In this document: piece after piece, positions 25,488 through 35,107 of the stretch
Layout: every line of letters begins with the position of its first letter
Numbering within the stretch: position 1 is the first letter of the stretch
NCBI RefSeq assembly: GCF_001426225.1
Contig: NZ_LMRT01000009.1
Span: 371,594-435,593, forward strand
DNA length: 64,000 nt
Reading direction: 5' to 3'
DNA from: Allobosea sp. Leaf344
GTDB lineage: Bacteria; Pseudomonadota; Alphaproteobacteria; Rhizobiales; Beijerinckiaceae
The notes under the pieces: model-generated
Told to the model about the DNA's origin: nothing
The model's database searches: none
Seen by the model: only the letters and a program-made list of their open reading frames with translations
Translations under genes and position numbers: made by a program

Positions 25488-27386
25488 TCACGAAGCCCGG
25501 CGCTTGCCCGCGCTGCGGCTGCCGGCCTCGGTGTTCTCCTCGAACAGCTCGGCGAGCTTCTCCGTCATCACCCCGCCCAGTTCCTCCGCATCGACGATCG
25601 TGACCGCGCGACGGTAATAGCGGGTGACGTCATGGCCGATGCCGATCGCGATCAGCTCCACCGGCGAGCGCGTCTCGATCTCGGCGATGATGTGGCGCAG
25701 ATGGCGCTCGAGATAATTGCCGGCATTGACCGAGAGGGTGGAATCGTCGACCGGAGCGCCGTCGGAGATCACCATCAGGATCTTGCGCTGCTCCGGCCGG
25801 GCCAGGATGCGCTTATGCGCCCAGTCGAGCGCCTCGCCGTCGATATTCTCCTTCAGCAGCCCCTCGCGCATCATCAGCCCGAGATTCTTGCGGGCCCGGC
25901 GCCAGGGTGCGTCCGCGGCCTTGTAGATGATGTGGCGCAGATCGTTGAGGCGCCCCGGATTGGCCGGCTTGCCCGATTGCAGCCAGGATTCGCGCGAGAG
26001 CCCGCCCTTCCAGGCGCGGGTGGTGAAGCCCAGGAGCTCGGTCTTGACGCCGCAGCGCTCCAGCGTGCGGGCCAGGATGTCGGCGCAGGTCGCCGCCACG
26101 GTGATCGGCCGGCCGCGCATCGAGCCGGAATTGTCGATCAGCAGCGTCACCACCGTGTCGCGGAAATTCGTGTCCGATTCCTGGCGGAAGGACAGGGGCT
26201 GGAACGGGTCGATGATGATCCGCGGCAGGCGCGAGGGATCGAGCGCGCCCTCCTCCAGGTCGAACTGCCAGGAGCGGTTCTGCTGCGCCATCAGCCGGCG
26301 CTGCAGCCGGTTGGCGAGCCGCGCGACGACGCCCTGGAGATGGGCGAGCTGCTTGTCGAGATAGGCGCGAAGCCGCGTCAGCTCCTCGGCGTCGCAGAGC
26401 TCCTCGGCCGTCACCACCTCGTCGTATTTGACGGTGTAGGGCTTGTAATCGGTGGTCGGCCGGTCGTTCTGCTTGCTTTCGCGCGGGCGCGGGGCCTCGC
26501 CCGCCTCCTCGGATTCGGAGGCGTCGTCCTCCTCGTCCCAATCCCCAGCCGGGGCGTCGGAGGCTTCCGACGCGCCCTCCTGCAGCTCTTCGGTGGCGTC
26601 GTCGCTGACCTCGACCTCGGAGCGCTCGCCGGCGCTTTCCTGCTCGGCCTCGCCGTCCTGCTGCTGCTCTTCGTCGGAGGACTGGTCCTTGTCGTCCTCG
26701 TCCTGCTCGTCATCCTGGCCCTGGCTGGTCTGCTCGGCCATGTCGAGCGAAGCGAGCATGTCGCGCACCGTGCGGGCGAAGGCGCGCTGATCCTCGACCG
26801 AGCCGGACAGCCGGTCGAGATCGGCACCGGCCTTGGCCTCGATCGTCTCGCGCCAGAGATCGACGATCTTCTGCGCGGCCTTGGGCGGCTGCAGGCCGGT
26901 CAGCCGCTCCCGCACCATCAGCGCCAGCGCATCTTCCAGCGGCGCGTCGGCCCGGTCGGTGATCTCCTCGTAGCGACCGCCGCGATGATAGCGATCCTCC
27001 AGCATGGCGGTGATATTGCCGGCCATGCCCGCCATCCGCCTTGAGCCGACGCATTCCACCCGCGACTGCTCCACCGCGTCGAACACGGCGCGGGCGGCGT
27101 CCCCCTCCGGCGCGGCGCGGCGATGCACGGCGGCGTCGTGGCAGGCGAGGCGCAGCGCCATCGCATCGGAATGCCCGCGCAGCACGGCGACGTCCTGCGC
27201 CGTCAGCTTGCGCGGCGGCTCGGGCAGGCGGGCCCGCTCGCCGACCAGCGAGGGCTTGTCGGCGGCGAAGACGATCTCCATCTCCGGCTTGCGGGCGATC
27301 GCCTTCATCGCCCCCGAAATCGCCCGCTTCAGCGGCTCGACCGGGGCTTCCTTGGGCTGGCCTGGCTTGCGGTTGGAGAGGGTCAT
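25488..27386 (-). CDS. cobT: Aerobic cobaltochelatase subunit CobT
   Basis: 632 aa. N-terminal helical part, a very acidic low-complexity middle (about residues 215-310, rich in Asp/Glu/Gln/Ser) and a C-terminal von Willebrand A domain with the MIDAS motif DNSGSM followed by GRP. With CobS it forms the AAA+ chaperone ring that works with CobN to insert cobalt into hydrogenobyrinate a,c-diamide. ATG at 27386 overlaps the stop of the GNAT gene (ATGA). Confidence 0.95.
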   Translation of the reverse strand: MTLSNRKPGQPKEAPVEPLKRAISGAMKAIARKPEMEIVFAADKPSLVGERARLPEPPRKLTAQDVAVLRGHSDAMALRLACHDAAVHRRAAPEGDAARAVFDAVEQSRVECVGSRRMAGMAGNITAMLEDRYHRGGRYEEITDRADAPLEDALALMVRERLTGLQPPKAAQKIVDLWRETIEAKAGADLDRLSGSVEDQRAFARTVRDMLASLDMAEQTSQGQDDEQDEDDKDQSSDEEQQQDGEAEQESAGERSEVEVSDDATEELQEGASEASDAPAGDWDEEDDASESEEAGEAPRPRESKQNDRPTTDYKPYTVKYDEVVTAEELCDAEELTRLRAYLDKQLAHLQGVVARLANRLQRRLMAQQNRSWQFDLEEGALDPSRLPRIIIDPFQPLSFRQESDTNFRDTVVTLLIDNSGSMRGRPITVAATCADILARTLERCGVKTELLGFTTRAWKGGLSRESWLQSGKPANPGRLNDLRHIIYKAADAPWRRARKNLGLMMREGLLKENIDGEALDWAHKRILARPEQRKILMVISDGAPVDDSTLSVNAGNYLERHLRHIIAEIETRSPVELIAIGIGHDVTRYYRRAVTIVDAEELGGVMTEKLAELFEENTEAGSRSAGKRRAS

Positions 27387-27799
27387 AGCGCCTTCGCGAA
27401 ATGATGGATGCGGTGGCCGGCCACGGGATAATCCTCCATCACGCCGCATTCGCGATAGCCCTGCTTCGGATAGAAACCCGGCGCCTGCAGGCTCATCGTG
27501 CTGAGATAGACGCCGCGCGCCCCATTCTCCCGCGCCGCCTGCTCCGCCATCGCCAGCAGCGCCTCGCCATGGCCGGCGCCGCGATGGCGTTCGTCGATCC
27601 AGAGCAGATCGATGTGCAGCCACTCCCATTTCAGCTCGCCGACCAGCCCGCCCATGACGGCGCCTTCATCGTCGCGCAGGCTCAGCGCCAGAGGCACGCC
27701 GTTGCGCGGCCCGACCACCGCCGCATTATGCGCGGAAAGGCCGTTCAGCACGGCCTCGCGCGTCTCGGCGACATCGGTCTCGCGCTGGAGCGTAACCAT
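27383..27799 (-). CDS. GNAT family N-acetyltransferase between cobS and cobT
   Basis: 138 aa. [55 protein letters not shown] is the acetyl-CoA binding core and C-terminal strand of the fold. It sits 6 bp after cobS and overlaps cobT by 4 nt, so all three are one translational unit. Substrate unknown; its position suggests co-regulation with cobalt chelatase rather than a direct role in B12 synthesis. Confidence 0.85.
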   Translation of the reverse strand: MVTLQRETDVAETREAVLNGLSAHNAAVVGPRNGVPLALSLRDDEGAVMGGLVGELKWEWLHIDLLWIDERHRGAGHGEALLAMAEQAARENGARGVYLSTMSLQAPGFYPKQGYRECGVMEDYPVAGHRIHHFAKAL

Positions 27800-27805
27800 G
27801 CGACC

Positions 27806-28792
27806 TCAGCTCAGCACCACGTTCACGGCGCTTTCCGGCAGTTCCTTGCCGAAGGAGCGCTGGTAGAACTCGGCCACCAGCGTCCGCTCCATCTCATCGC
27901 ATTTGTTCAGGAAGGTGACGCGGAAGGCGAAGCCGATATCGCCGAAGATCGCGGCGTTCTCGGCCCAGGTGATCACCGTGCGCGGGCTCATCACGGTGGA
28001 GAGATCGCCGTTCATGAACGCGTTGCGGGTCAGATCGGCGACGCGCACCATCTTGTTGATGATGTCCTTGCCGTCCGGCGCGGTCTGGTAGTGCTTCGAT
28101 TTGGCGAGCACGATCGCCACCTCGTTGTCGTGCGGCAGGTAGTTCAGCGTGGTGACGATCGACCAGCGGTCCATCTGGCCCTGGTTGATCTGCTGCGTGC
28201 CGTGATAGAGGCCCGACGTATCGCCGAGACCGACCGTATTGGCGGTGGCGAACAGACGGAAGGCCGGATGCGGGCGGATGACGCGCTTCTGGTCGAGCAG
28301 CGTCAGCTTGCCGGACTGCTCCAGCACGCGCTGGATCACGAACATCACGTCGGGACGGCCGGCATCATATTCGTCGAAGACCAGCGCGATGTTGTTCTGC
28401 AGCGCCCAGGGCAGGATGCCGTCCTGGAATTCGGTGATCTGCTTGCCTTCCTTCAGGACGATCGCATCCTTGCCGACGAGATCGAGCCGGGAGACGTGGC
28501 TGTCGAGATTGACGCGCACGCAGGGCCAGTTCAGCCGGGCGGCGACCTGCTCGATATGGGTGGATTTGCCGGTGCCGTGATAGCCCGAAATCATCACCCG
28601 GCGGTTATGCGCGAAGCCGGCGAGGATCGCGATCGTGGTGTCGCGGTCAAAGCGGTAATCCGGGTCGAGATCGGGCACATGCTCTTCGGGCTGCGAATAG
28701 GCCGGCACTTCCAGATCCGTATCGATCCCGAAGGTCTGGCGCACCGACAGCTTGATGTCGGGCAGGCCCGCGGCAGTTTTCATCGTCATCAT
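27806..28792 (-). CDS. cobS: Aerobic cobaltochelatase subunit CobS
   Basis: 328 aa. AAA+ ATPase: Walker [10 protein letters not shown], Walker B VFDEYD, sensor region [10 protein letters not shown]. Start at 28792 (the first of MMTMK) behind GGAGAC. The start [24 protein letters not shown] is typical of alphaproteobacterial CobS. Partner of CobT; the catalytic CobN subunit is not in this window. Confidence 0.96.
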   Translation of the reverse strand: MMTMKTAAGLPDIKLSVRQTFGIDTDLEVPAYSQPEEHVPDLDPDYRFDRDTTIAILAGFAHNRRVMISGYHGTGKSTHIEQVAARLNWPCVRVNLDSHVSRLDLVGKDAIVLKEGKQITEFQDGILPWALQNNIALVFDEYDAGRPDVMFVIQRVLEQSGKLTLLDQKRVIRPHPAFRLFATANTVGLGDTSGLYHGTQQINQGQMDRWSIVTTLNYLPHDNEVAIVLAKSKHYQTAPDGKDIINKMVRVADLTRNAFMNGDLSTVMSPRTVITWAENAAIFGDIGFAFRVTFLNKCDEMERTLVAEFYQRSFGKELPESAVNVVLS

Positions 28793-28872
28793 TCTGTCTC
28801 CGGGCGCAGGACCGTGAGCCGGGCGATCATCCGGTGTCCCTTGGCCGACCGATAGGGGAGGCTTGTTTCTCT

Positions 28873-28901
28873 TCATTAGTGCGAAAGACCGGCACCGGCA
28901 A
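28873..28901 (-). promoter_or_regulatory. Candidate cobS promoter
   Basis: On the minus strand TTGCCG (28896-28901), 17-bp spacer, TAATGA (28873-28878), about 80 bp before the cobS start. No cobalamin riboswitch was recognised around it. Confidence 0.35.
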
Positions 28902-28980
28902 TTCGCAAAGCACGGAGGCGGCAATACGCGCAAGGCATGCCCGCATGGCGGAACCGGCCTTGCCGGCGCGCCGGCCGCGC

Positions 28981-30147
28981 CTAGGTGGCGGCCTCGGCGG
29001 CGAGCGGCGTCCGCCGGTTTCGCAGCAGCCGCGCCATGGCGGCGACCGCACCCGCCGCGCCGTCGCGGTCGATCCTCGCCGGGGTCGGGCGGATTGCCAG
29101 CTGCCGCTCCACCTCCGCCGCCAGCGCCTCCGGGTCGAGCCCGTCCAGACGCAGGCAGGAGGCGAGCCCGGCCTCCGCCATCGCCCTCGCCCGCATCGCC
29201 TGCTCGGTCTCGTTGCCGGCATCGAAGGGCACGACGATGGCCGGCCTCCCGGCGCGCAGCAGGTCGAGCACCGTATTATAGCCGGCCTGGCTGATCGACA
29301 GCGCGCAGGAGGCAAGCAGCGCGGGGAAATCCGGCCGCGCCCACTCCACCAGCACATGGGCCGGCGCCCGGCTCTGCAGCCGCGCGAAGGCCGAAGCCTC
29401 GAGGCCGCGGCCGGCCAGCAGGCGAAAGCGGCGCGAGGGCAGCAGGCGCGCCGCCTCCAGACAGAGCTCGAAGAGCGGCAAGGCGGCGCCGGACCCGCCG
29501 CCCGATACCAGGATCTCGCCGCTCTCGGCTGTGGCGGCAGCGGCGTCGCGGGGGGCGGGCTGATCGAGATAGCCGGTGTAATGCAGCCGCTCGGCCAGCT
29601 CCGGCGCGACCGGCCAGGAGCGATCGAGCGGCAGGAAGCGGCGATCGCCATGGACCAGCACGCCATCATAGAGATCGGCCAGACGCTCATGCGCCTGCGC
29701 CACCCTGTCCGGGCGCGGCGTCACCAGCACATCCCGCACCGAGGCCAGTACGAGAACCGCGCGATTCGCCTGCCGCGCGGCCTCGATCAGCGCCAGGAAC
29801 TCCTCCGCCAATTGCCGGCGCCCGAACGGAAAATGCTCGGTGACGACGCAATCGGGCCGGAAGCGCGTAGCCAGCGCGACGAGTTGCGCGATGCGGCTCT
29901 CCCGCCGCTGCCGGTCGATCGGCGCCCCCGCCTCGTCGAGCAGCGTGCCGAAGGCGACGCCCTCGATCCGCACCGGCGGCAGCTGCAGGAAGCCGAAGGG
30001 CTCGTCTCGCATCGGCCGCAACGGCATGCCGCCGCTCGCCACCATGACCTCGTGACCGGCCTGGGCCAGCGCGCGCGCGAGATGGCCGGAGCGCACCAGA
30101 TGGCCGCTGCCGAGCAGATGCGTCACCGCGATCAGGATGCGCGCCAT
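28981..30147 (-). CDS. MurG-like glycosyltransferase (GT-B fold)
   Basis: 388 aa from ATG at 30147. [31 protein letters not shown] is the N-terminal Rossmann part of a GT28/MurG-like enzyme. C-terminal [38 protein letters not shown] is the nucleotide-sugar binding site. Overlaps the upstream GT4 gene by 4 nt, so both probably act on one glycan or glycolipid. Acceptor unknown. Confidence 0.85.
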   Translation of the reverse strand: MARILIAVTHLLGSGHLVRSGHLARALAQAGHEVMVASGGMPLRPMRDEPFGFLQLPPVRIEGVAFGTLLDEAGAPIDRQRRESRIAQLVALATRFRPDCVVTEHFPFGRRQLAEEFLALIEAARQANRAVLVLASVRDVLVTPRPDRVAQAHERLADLYDGVLVHGDRRFLPLDRSWPVAPELAERLHYTGYLDQPAPRDAAAATAESGEILVSGGGSGAALPLFELCLEAARLLPSRRFRLLAGRGLEASAFARLQSRAPAHVLVEWARPDFPALLASCALSISQAGYNTVLDLLRAGRPAIVVPFDAGNETEQAMRARAMAEAGLASCLRLDGLDPEALAAEVERQLAIRPTPARIDRDGAAGAVAAMARLLRNRRTPLAAEAAT

Positions 30148-31394
30148 CAGCCGGCCTCCGCCAGCGCGCGCAGCAAAGCGCGATGCACCCGGTCGAGCCC
30201 GGCATCGGCCGCGAAATCGTCGACCAGCCGCCGATGCGCCGCGGCGCCGAGCGCCTGCCGGCGCGCCGGCGCGCCCATCAGCGCCGCCAGGGCCCGCGCC
30301 AGCGCCGCATGATCCCCGGGCGGCACGAGCAGCCCCTCGACCCCGTCGGTGACGAATTCCGGGATTCCGGCGAAGCGCGTCGCCACGATCGCCAGCCCCT
30401 GGCTCGCCGCTTCCATCACCACATTGGGCAGCCCGTCGCGATCGCCGTCGCCGGCCTGCTTCGAGGGCAGCACGAAGAGATCGGCCTCGCGCAGCGCCGC
30501 GATCACCGCCTCCTGGGCCTGCGCCCCGCGCCATTCGATCCGATCCGCCAGGCCCAGTACCTGCGCCTGCCGCTTCAGCGACGCCATCAGCTCGCCGCCG
30601 CCGATATGGACCAGCCGCCAATGCAGCCCCGTCGGCAGCAGCGCCAGCGCCGCCAGCAGATCGTCGAAGCCCTTCTTGGCCACGGCCCGGCCGATGCTGA
30701 GCAGGCGCACCGGCTCGCCCGGATCGGCGCCGTCGCGAGGCGGACGCACCGGCGGATCCGGAAAGCGCCGCAGATCGAGCCCGTGATAGAGCAGCGTCAC
30801 CTTTTGCGCACCGTCCGACAGGCGCATCAGCTCGCCATGCCCGTCGCGCGTGCAGGTCACGCCCCAGGCGGCGGCGGCGATCTTCTCGCGCTTCTCCCAA
30901 TCGGGCGTCGTCCAGATATCCTTGGCATGGGCCGAGAACGACCAGCTGAGCCCGCGCAGCAGCGCGGCATAGCGCACCACCGAGGCCGGCGTGTGCAGGA
31001 AATGCACGTGGAGATGCGCGGTACCGGGCGGCAGCTCATGCGCCATCACCAGCGCCTGGCCGAAGCGTCGCAGACGGTTGCGCGTCGGGTCGCGGATGAG
31101 GTCGCGCAGGAAGACCAGGAGCAGCCGGGGCAGCGCCGGGCGAAGGAGCGCGCCGAACACCCCCCTGAGCACCCGCTTCGGCGCGTCGCGCAGATATTCC
31201 GGGAGGTAATGCAGTGGCGCGGTGATCGCCTTGTGCATCAGGTGCCGGTCGGCATCGGTCGGCTGGCGCAGCGACCAGATCGCGAAGGACAGCCCGCGCT
31301 CCTGCAGGCCGAGCAGCTCCTGCGCGATGAAGGTTTCCGACAGGCGCGGATAGCCCTTCATCGCGATGGCGAGGCGCGGGGCGGGCGCGCTCAT
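30147..31394 (-). CDS. Glycosyltransferase family 4 protein
   Basis: 415 aa. RLAIAMKGYPRLSETFIAQELLGLQERG opens the acceptor domain. PVRLLSIGRAVAKKGFDDLLAALALL and the EX7E-type region DLFVLPSKQAGDGDRDGLPNVVMEAASQGLAIVAT form the donor site of GT4 enzymes of the colanic-acid WcaL/AmsK sort. Coupled by overlap to genes on both sides. Confidence 0.92.
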   Translation of the reverse strand: MSAPAPRLAIAMKGYPRLSETFIAQELLGLQERGLSFAIWSLRQPTDADRHLMHKAITAPLHYLPEYLRDAPKRVLRGVFGALLRPALPRLLLVFLRDLIRDPTRNRLRRFGQALVMAHELPPGTAHLHVHFLHTPASVVRYAALLRGLSWSFSAHAKDIWTTPDWEKREKIAAAAWGVTCTRDGHGELMRLSDGAQKVTLLYHGLDLRRFPDPPVRPPRDGADPGEPVRLLSIGRAVAKKGFDDLLAALALLPTGLHWRLVHIGGGELMASLKRQAQVLGLADRIEWRGAQAQEAVIAALREADLFVLPSKQAGDGDRDGLPNVVMEAASQGLAIVATRFAGIPEFVTDGVEGLLVPPGDHAALARALAALMGAPARRQALGAAAHRRLVDDFAADAGLDRVHRALLRALAEAG

Positions 31395-32053
31395 CGCCGC
31401 CCGATCAGCATGAAGCGGGTATAGTTGCGGGTCGCCAGCTCGCCGGCGAACCAGACCTCGCTCAGCCGCGCCTGCGCCGTAAAGGCGTCGAGCGAGGCGA
31501 CGCAGCTGAGATGGTCCGGCTCGCGCACGTAATCATTGGATTGCAGCAGCACGGGCAGCCCGGCCGGCAGCCGCGCGAGCCAGCCCGGGACATCGGGCAG
31601 ATGCTCGCAACTGGTATTGATGACGAGGCCGGGCGCAGGCTGCTGCCGCGCGAGATCCAGCGCCATCATGTCGCCGGTGAGCGCCCGGAACCGTCCCGCG
31701 GCGAGGTGGCGGCGGTTCAGCCTCTCGGCCACGGGCGCGCAGGCCGGATCGAGATCGAGGCTGACGACCTCGCCGATCGCGAGCCGCTCGTCGCCGAGCA
31801 GCATCGCGCCCAGCACGCCATACCAGGCGCCGAGCACCCAGACCGGGCCCTGCGGGCGCGGCAGCACCTGCGCCAGCGCATCGACCAGCCAGCGCTTCGA
31901 GCCGATCTGCTTGTGGTTGAAGGCGATCCACAGCTCGGCCGGCATCTCCTCCGCCACCAGCCGCGCGAGATCGCCGACGATCGGGTTCCCGGTCAGGGCT
32001 GCGACGCCGCGCAGGATGTCGTAGAAGGCGTCCGGGGGCGTGGTCTGGGTCAT
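31391..32053 (-). CDS. Class I SAM-dependent methyltransferase-like protein
   Basis: 220 aa from ATG at 32053. VWVLGAWYGVLGAMLLGDERLAIGEVVSLDLDPACAPVAERLNRR is a SAM-binding Rossmann segment and GLVINTSCEHLPDVPGWLARLPAGLPVLLQSNDY a catalytic-strand region. Its stop overlaps the GT4 start. It probably modifies the glycan made by the two transferases, but the target is unknown. Starts only 22 bp from a divergent gene. Confidence 0.7.
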   Translation of the reverse strand: MTQTTPPDAFYDILRGVAALTGNPIVGDLARLVAEEMPAELWIAFNHKQIGSKRWLVDALAQVLPRPQGPVWVLGAWYGVLGAMLLGDERLAIGEVVSLDLDPACAPVAERLNRRHLAAGRFRALTGDMMALDLARQQPAPGLVINTSCEHLPDVPGWLARLPAGLPVLLQSNDYVREPDHLSCVASLDAFTAQARLSEVWFAGELATRNYTRFMLIGRR

Positions 32054-32075
32054 GCCGGGGCTGGGAAGGACGGGA

Positions 32076-32702
32076 ATGAAAGCGGGCGGACCATATGCAA
32101 GCGCCGGCACAAAGGCCAGCGCGCAGCCCGGCCCGGCCGATGGGCGCGACGCGCCGGCCGGCGTGCTGCTGCCGCATCTGTCGGGACAAGCGGCCTGTCT
32201 TCGCCAGGTCCTCGCCGCCCATGCGGTGCGCGGCTGCCGGCACATCGTCGAGATCGGCGGGGCGGGCCTGCCGCTGACGCATTTCCTGCATCATGCGCCC
32301 GATAGCGTGACGGTGATCGACCCGAAGATCCCGGACTTCGGCGCGGAGATGCTGAACGGCCGTCCCTGCCGGGTCCGTCACATTCCCGCCAAGCTGCAGA
32401 CGGTCGCGCTCGAGCCGGAACCCGATCTCGCCTTGGTTCTGCTCGGCCTGTCGCTGCGCCCCTTCGGCAGCGCGGCGGCGGCCCCGCCGCATTTGCTGGC
32501 GCTGGCCGAGGCCGCCGCGGTGCTGGTCATCGATTACGCGCTCGATCTGCCGCGCGCCCAGGGACAGATCGGCGAGCTCCTGGCGACGCGGCGCGAGCCG
32601 CCGCTGATCGATGTGGCCATGACCATCGCCGATGAGGATCTGCGGGCGGCCGGCTTCGACCGCCGCCGCTTCCTGGTCTTCGGGCCGGCGGTCGGACGCT
32701 AG
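32076..32702 (+). CDS. Methyltransferase-like hypothetical protein
   Basis: 208 aa from ATG at 32076 with AAGGA upstream. [35 protein letters not shown] looks like the glycine loop and acidic strand of a SAM-dependent methyltransferase; [12 protein letters not shown] and AVLVIDYAL follow as later strands. Other conserved catalytic residues are not clear. Divergent from the methyltransferase-like gene at 31391 and overlaps folD by 4 bp tail to tail. Confidence 0.6.
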   Translation: MKAGGPYASAGTKASAQPGPADGRDAPAGVLLPHLSGQAACLRQVLAAHAVRGCRHIVEIGGAGLPLTHFLHHAPDSVTVIDPKIPDFGAEMLNGRPCRVRHIPAKLQTVALEPEPDLALVLLGLSLRPFGSAAAAPPHLLALAEAAAVLVIDYALDLPRAQGQIGELLATRREPPLIDVAMTIADEDLRAAGFDRRRFLVFGPAVGR

Positions 32703-33574
32703 GCCCGGGCGCCGTCGCCGCGGCGGGCGTGAAACGCCGTCAGCGTGTTGCGCAGCAGGCAGGCGATGGTCATCGGGCCGACGCCGCCCGGCACCGGCGT
32801 GATCGCCCCGGCCACCGCGACCGCCTCGGCGAAATCGACGTCGCCGACCAGCCTGCCATCCGGCAGCCGGTTGATCCCGACATCGATGACGGTGGCGCCG
32901 GGCTTGATCCAGTCGCCCTTGACGAAGAGCGGGCGGCCCACCGCCGCGACCACGAGATCGGCGCGCCGGACCACGCCAGGCAGGTCTTTGGTGCGGGAGT
33001 GGGCGATGGTGACCGTGCAATCGGCCTGCAGCAGCAGCTGCGCCATCGGCTTGCCGACGATCGCCGAGCGGCCGATCACCACGGCTTCCAGCCCCGCCAG
33101 CGAGGGCAGCAGTTGCTTCAGCAGCAGCATCGAGCCCAGAGGCGTACAGGGGATCAGCGTCGCCCGGCCGGAGGCCAGCCGGCCGACATTGACCAAGTGG
33201 AAACCGTCGACATCCTTGGCGGGGTCGATGGCGTCGATCACCCGGTCGGCATCGATCTGGGGCGGCAGCGGCAGCTGCACCAGGATCCCGTCGACGCTGT
33301 CGTCGGCATTCAGCGCCGCGACTTTCGCGAGCAGCTCGGCCTCGCTGGTCTCCGCCGGCAGGCGATGCACGGCCGAATTCATGCCGATCTCGGCGGCGAG
33401 CTTTTCCTTGGAGTTGACATAGACCCGGCTGGCCGGATCCTCCCCGACGAGCACGACGTGCAGGCCGGGGACCAGGCCCGTGGCGGCCTTGATCGCGGCG
33501 ATCTCCTGCCCGATCTGCGCCCGCAGCGCCGCCGCCGCCGCCTTGCCGTCGATGATGCGCGCCTGTTCCGCCAT
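32699..33574 (-). CDS. folD: Bifunctional methylene-THF dehydrogenase / methenyl-THF cyclohydrolase
   Basis: 291 aa. Catalytic Lys in [26 protein letters not shown], the NADP loop [14 protein letters not shown] and C-terminal [11 protein letters not shown] are all intact. It interconverts 5,10-methylene- and 10-formyl-tetrahydrofolate in the cytosol. Start at 33574 (MAEQ) or 6 bp earlier (MAMAEQ). Confidence 0.97.
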   Translation of the reverse strand: MAEQARIIDGKAAAAALRAQIGQEIAAIKAATGLVPGLHVVLVGEDPASRVYVNSKEKLAAEIGMNSAVHRLPAETSEAELLAKVAALNADDSVDGILVQLPLPPQIDADRVIDAIDPAKDVDGFHLVNVGRLASGRATLIPCTPLGSMLLLKQLLPSLAGLEAVVIGRSAIVGKPMAQLLLQADCTVTIAHSRTKDLPGVVRRADLVVAAVGRPLFVKGDWIKPGATVIDVGINRLPDGRLVGDVDFAEAVAVAGAITPVPGGVGPMTIACLLRNTLTAFHARRGDGARA

Positions 33575-33778
33575 GGCCAAACCCCTTCCGGCTGCTCGCC
33601 GCCCTCATGCGCGATCGGGCGCGGCAGGGCAAGCTTCGGCGAGGCCGCCGGCACCGCTCTTGCTTGCACGCCGCGCGGCGAGGCGAGCTCTGCCCCGAGC
33701 TCTTGCCTTCCGCCCTTGCCGCCCGACATTGTGGCGGTTACGCCAGTCCTTCAGTCCGAGCAGCGAGAGACGCACGAC

Positions 33779-35107
33779 GTGACCACCGGTTTTGCAGCGC
33801 TCCCGCCCGACCCCGCCTTCCGCCTCCGCAATGCCCGCATCCCGCGCTGCCTGACCGATGCCGCCGCTCTGGCGGCCGATCGCGACGGCTTCGCTCTGGT
33901 CGATATCGCGATCGCCGACGGGCTGATCGGCTCTGTCCTGCCGGCCGGGACGGAGGCGCCGGACGATGCCGCCTCGCTCGATCTCGACGGCGGCATCGTG
34001 CTGCCCCGCCTGGTCGACATCCATGTCCATCTCGACAAGGGCCATATCTGGCCGCGCCGGCGCAATCCCGACGGCAGCTTCATGGGCGCGCTGAACAGCG
34101 TGATGGCCGATCGCGAGGCCAATTGGTCGGCGCGGGATGTCCGCACCCGCATGGAATTCGGGCTGCGCAGCGCCTTCGCCCATGGCACCGGCGCGATCCG
34201 CACCCATATCGATTCGCTCGGCAAGCAGATCGGCATTTCCTGGCCGGTGCTGGCCGAGCTCAGGGCGGAATGGGCGGATCGGATCGCGCTGCAGGCGACG
34301 CCGCTCTTCGGCATCCAGTTCGCGCTGGACGCAGCCCATGTGAGCGAGGTCGCGGCGGCGGTGCGGCGCCATGGCGACGGCATCTTCGGCTGCGTCTCCT
34401 ATATGATCCCGGAGCTCGACGCGGCGCTCGACATCGTCTTCCGTACCGCCATCGACAATGGTTTCGACCTCGATTTCCACGTCGACGAGACCAACGACCC
34501 CACCGCCCGCTCGCTCGAGCACATCGCCGATGCGGCGCGCCGCCACCGCTTCCAGGGCAGGATCCTGTGCGGGCATTGCTGCTCGCTCGCGCTGCAGGAG
34601 CCGCAGGACGAGGCGCGCATCATCGCCAAGGTCAAGGAGGCGGGGATCGCCGTGGTCTCGCTGCCGATGTGCAACATGTATCTGCAGGATCGCCAGCCCG
34701 GCCGCACCCCGCGCTGGCGCGGCGTCACCGCGATGCACGAACTCGCCGCGGCGGGGGTGCCGGTGATGATCGCCTCCGACAACACCCGCGACCCGTTCTA
34801 CGCCTATGGCGATCTCGACCTGATCGAGGTGCTGCGCGAGGGCACCCGCATCCTCCAGCTCGATCATGCCGGGCCCGATTGGTGCTGCGGCGTCGCCCGC
34901 GCCCCCGCCGCGATCATGGGGCTCGGGCAGGCGGGGCTGCTCGCGCCCGGCGGCCCGGCCGGGCTGATCCTCACCCGCGCCCGCGACTGGACCGAGCTCT
35001 TCGCCCGCCCGCAATCCGACCGGACCGTGCTGGTCGGGGGTCGCGCGATCGACCGCACCCTGCCCGATTACCGCGAACTCGACCATCTGATGAGCCCGAA
35101 CGCATGA
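33779..35107 (+). CDS. Cytosine deaminase-like amidohydrolase
   Basis: 442 aa from GTG at 33779 after GAGAGA. Metal ligands follow the CodA plan: HVHLDKGH (HxH), HVDETND, GHCCSLA and the aspartate in IASDNTRDPF. CodA-like enzymes deaminate cytosine, isoguanine or other heterocycles. Next in the operon are an FAD oxidase and a flavodoxin-fold reductase, which is unlike a simple codBA locus, so a heterocyclic substrate that is also oxidised is likely. An upstream in-frame GTG at 33731 cannot be excluded. Confidence 0.85.
   Translation: MTTGFAALPPDPAFRLRNARIPRCLTDAAALAADRDGFALVDIAIADGLIGSVLPAGTEAPDDAASLDLDGGIVLPRLVDIHVHLDKGHIWPRRRNPDGSFMGALNSVMADREANWSARDVRTRMEFGLRSAFAHGTGAIRTHIDSLGKQIGISWPVLAELRAEWADRIALQATPLFGIQFALDAAHVSEVAAAVRRHGDGIFGCVSYMIPELDAALDIVFRTAIDNGFDLDFHVDETNDPTARSLEHIADAARRHRFQGRILCGHCCSLALQEPQDEARIIAKVKEAGIAVVSLPMCNMYLQDRQPGRTPRWRGVTAMHELAAAGVPVMIASDNTRDPFYAYGDLDLIEVLREGTRILQLDHAGPDWCCGVARAPAAIMGLGQAGLLAPGGPAGLILTRARDWTELFARPQSDRTVLVGGRAIDRTLPDYRELDHLMSPNA

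Noticed and set aside
25215..27044. A 609-codon open frame on the plus strand opposite cobT
   Set aside because: It mirrors cobT codon by codon; the product is low-complexity Arg/Asp/Leu-rich without any domain. GC-rich third positions leave long antisense frames open.
28793..28980. Cobalamin riboswitch or small gene upstream of cobS
   Set aside because: No B12-box-like conserved segment was recognised, and the 39-codon minus-strand frame here has no Shine-Dalgarno or recognisable product.
33607..35103. Extension of the FAD oxidase frame far upstream through the deaminase gene
   Set aside because: The upstream part is out of frame with codA-like coding and is Arg/Ala/Gly-rich noise; the ATG at 35104 gives a normal-length protein.
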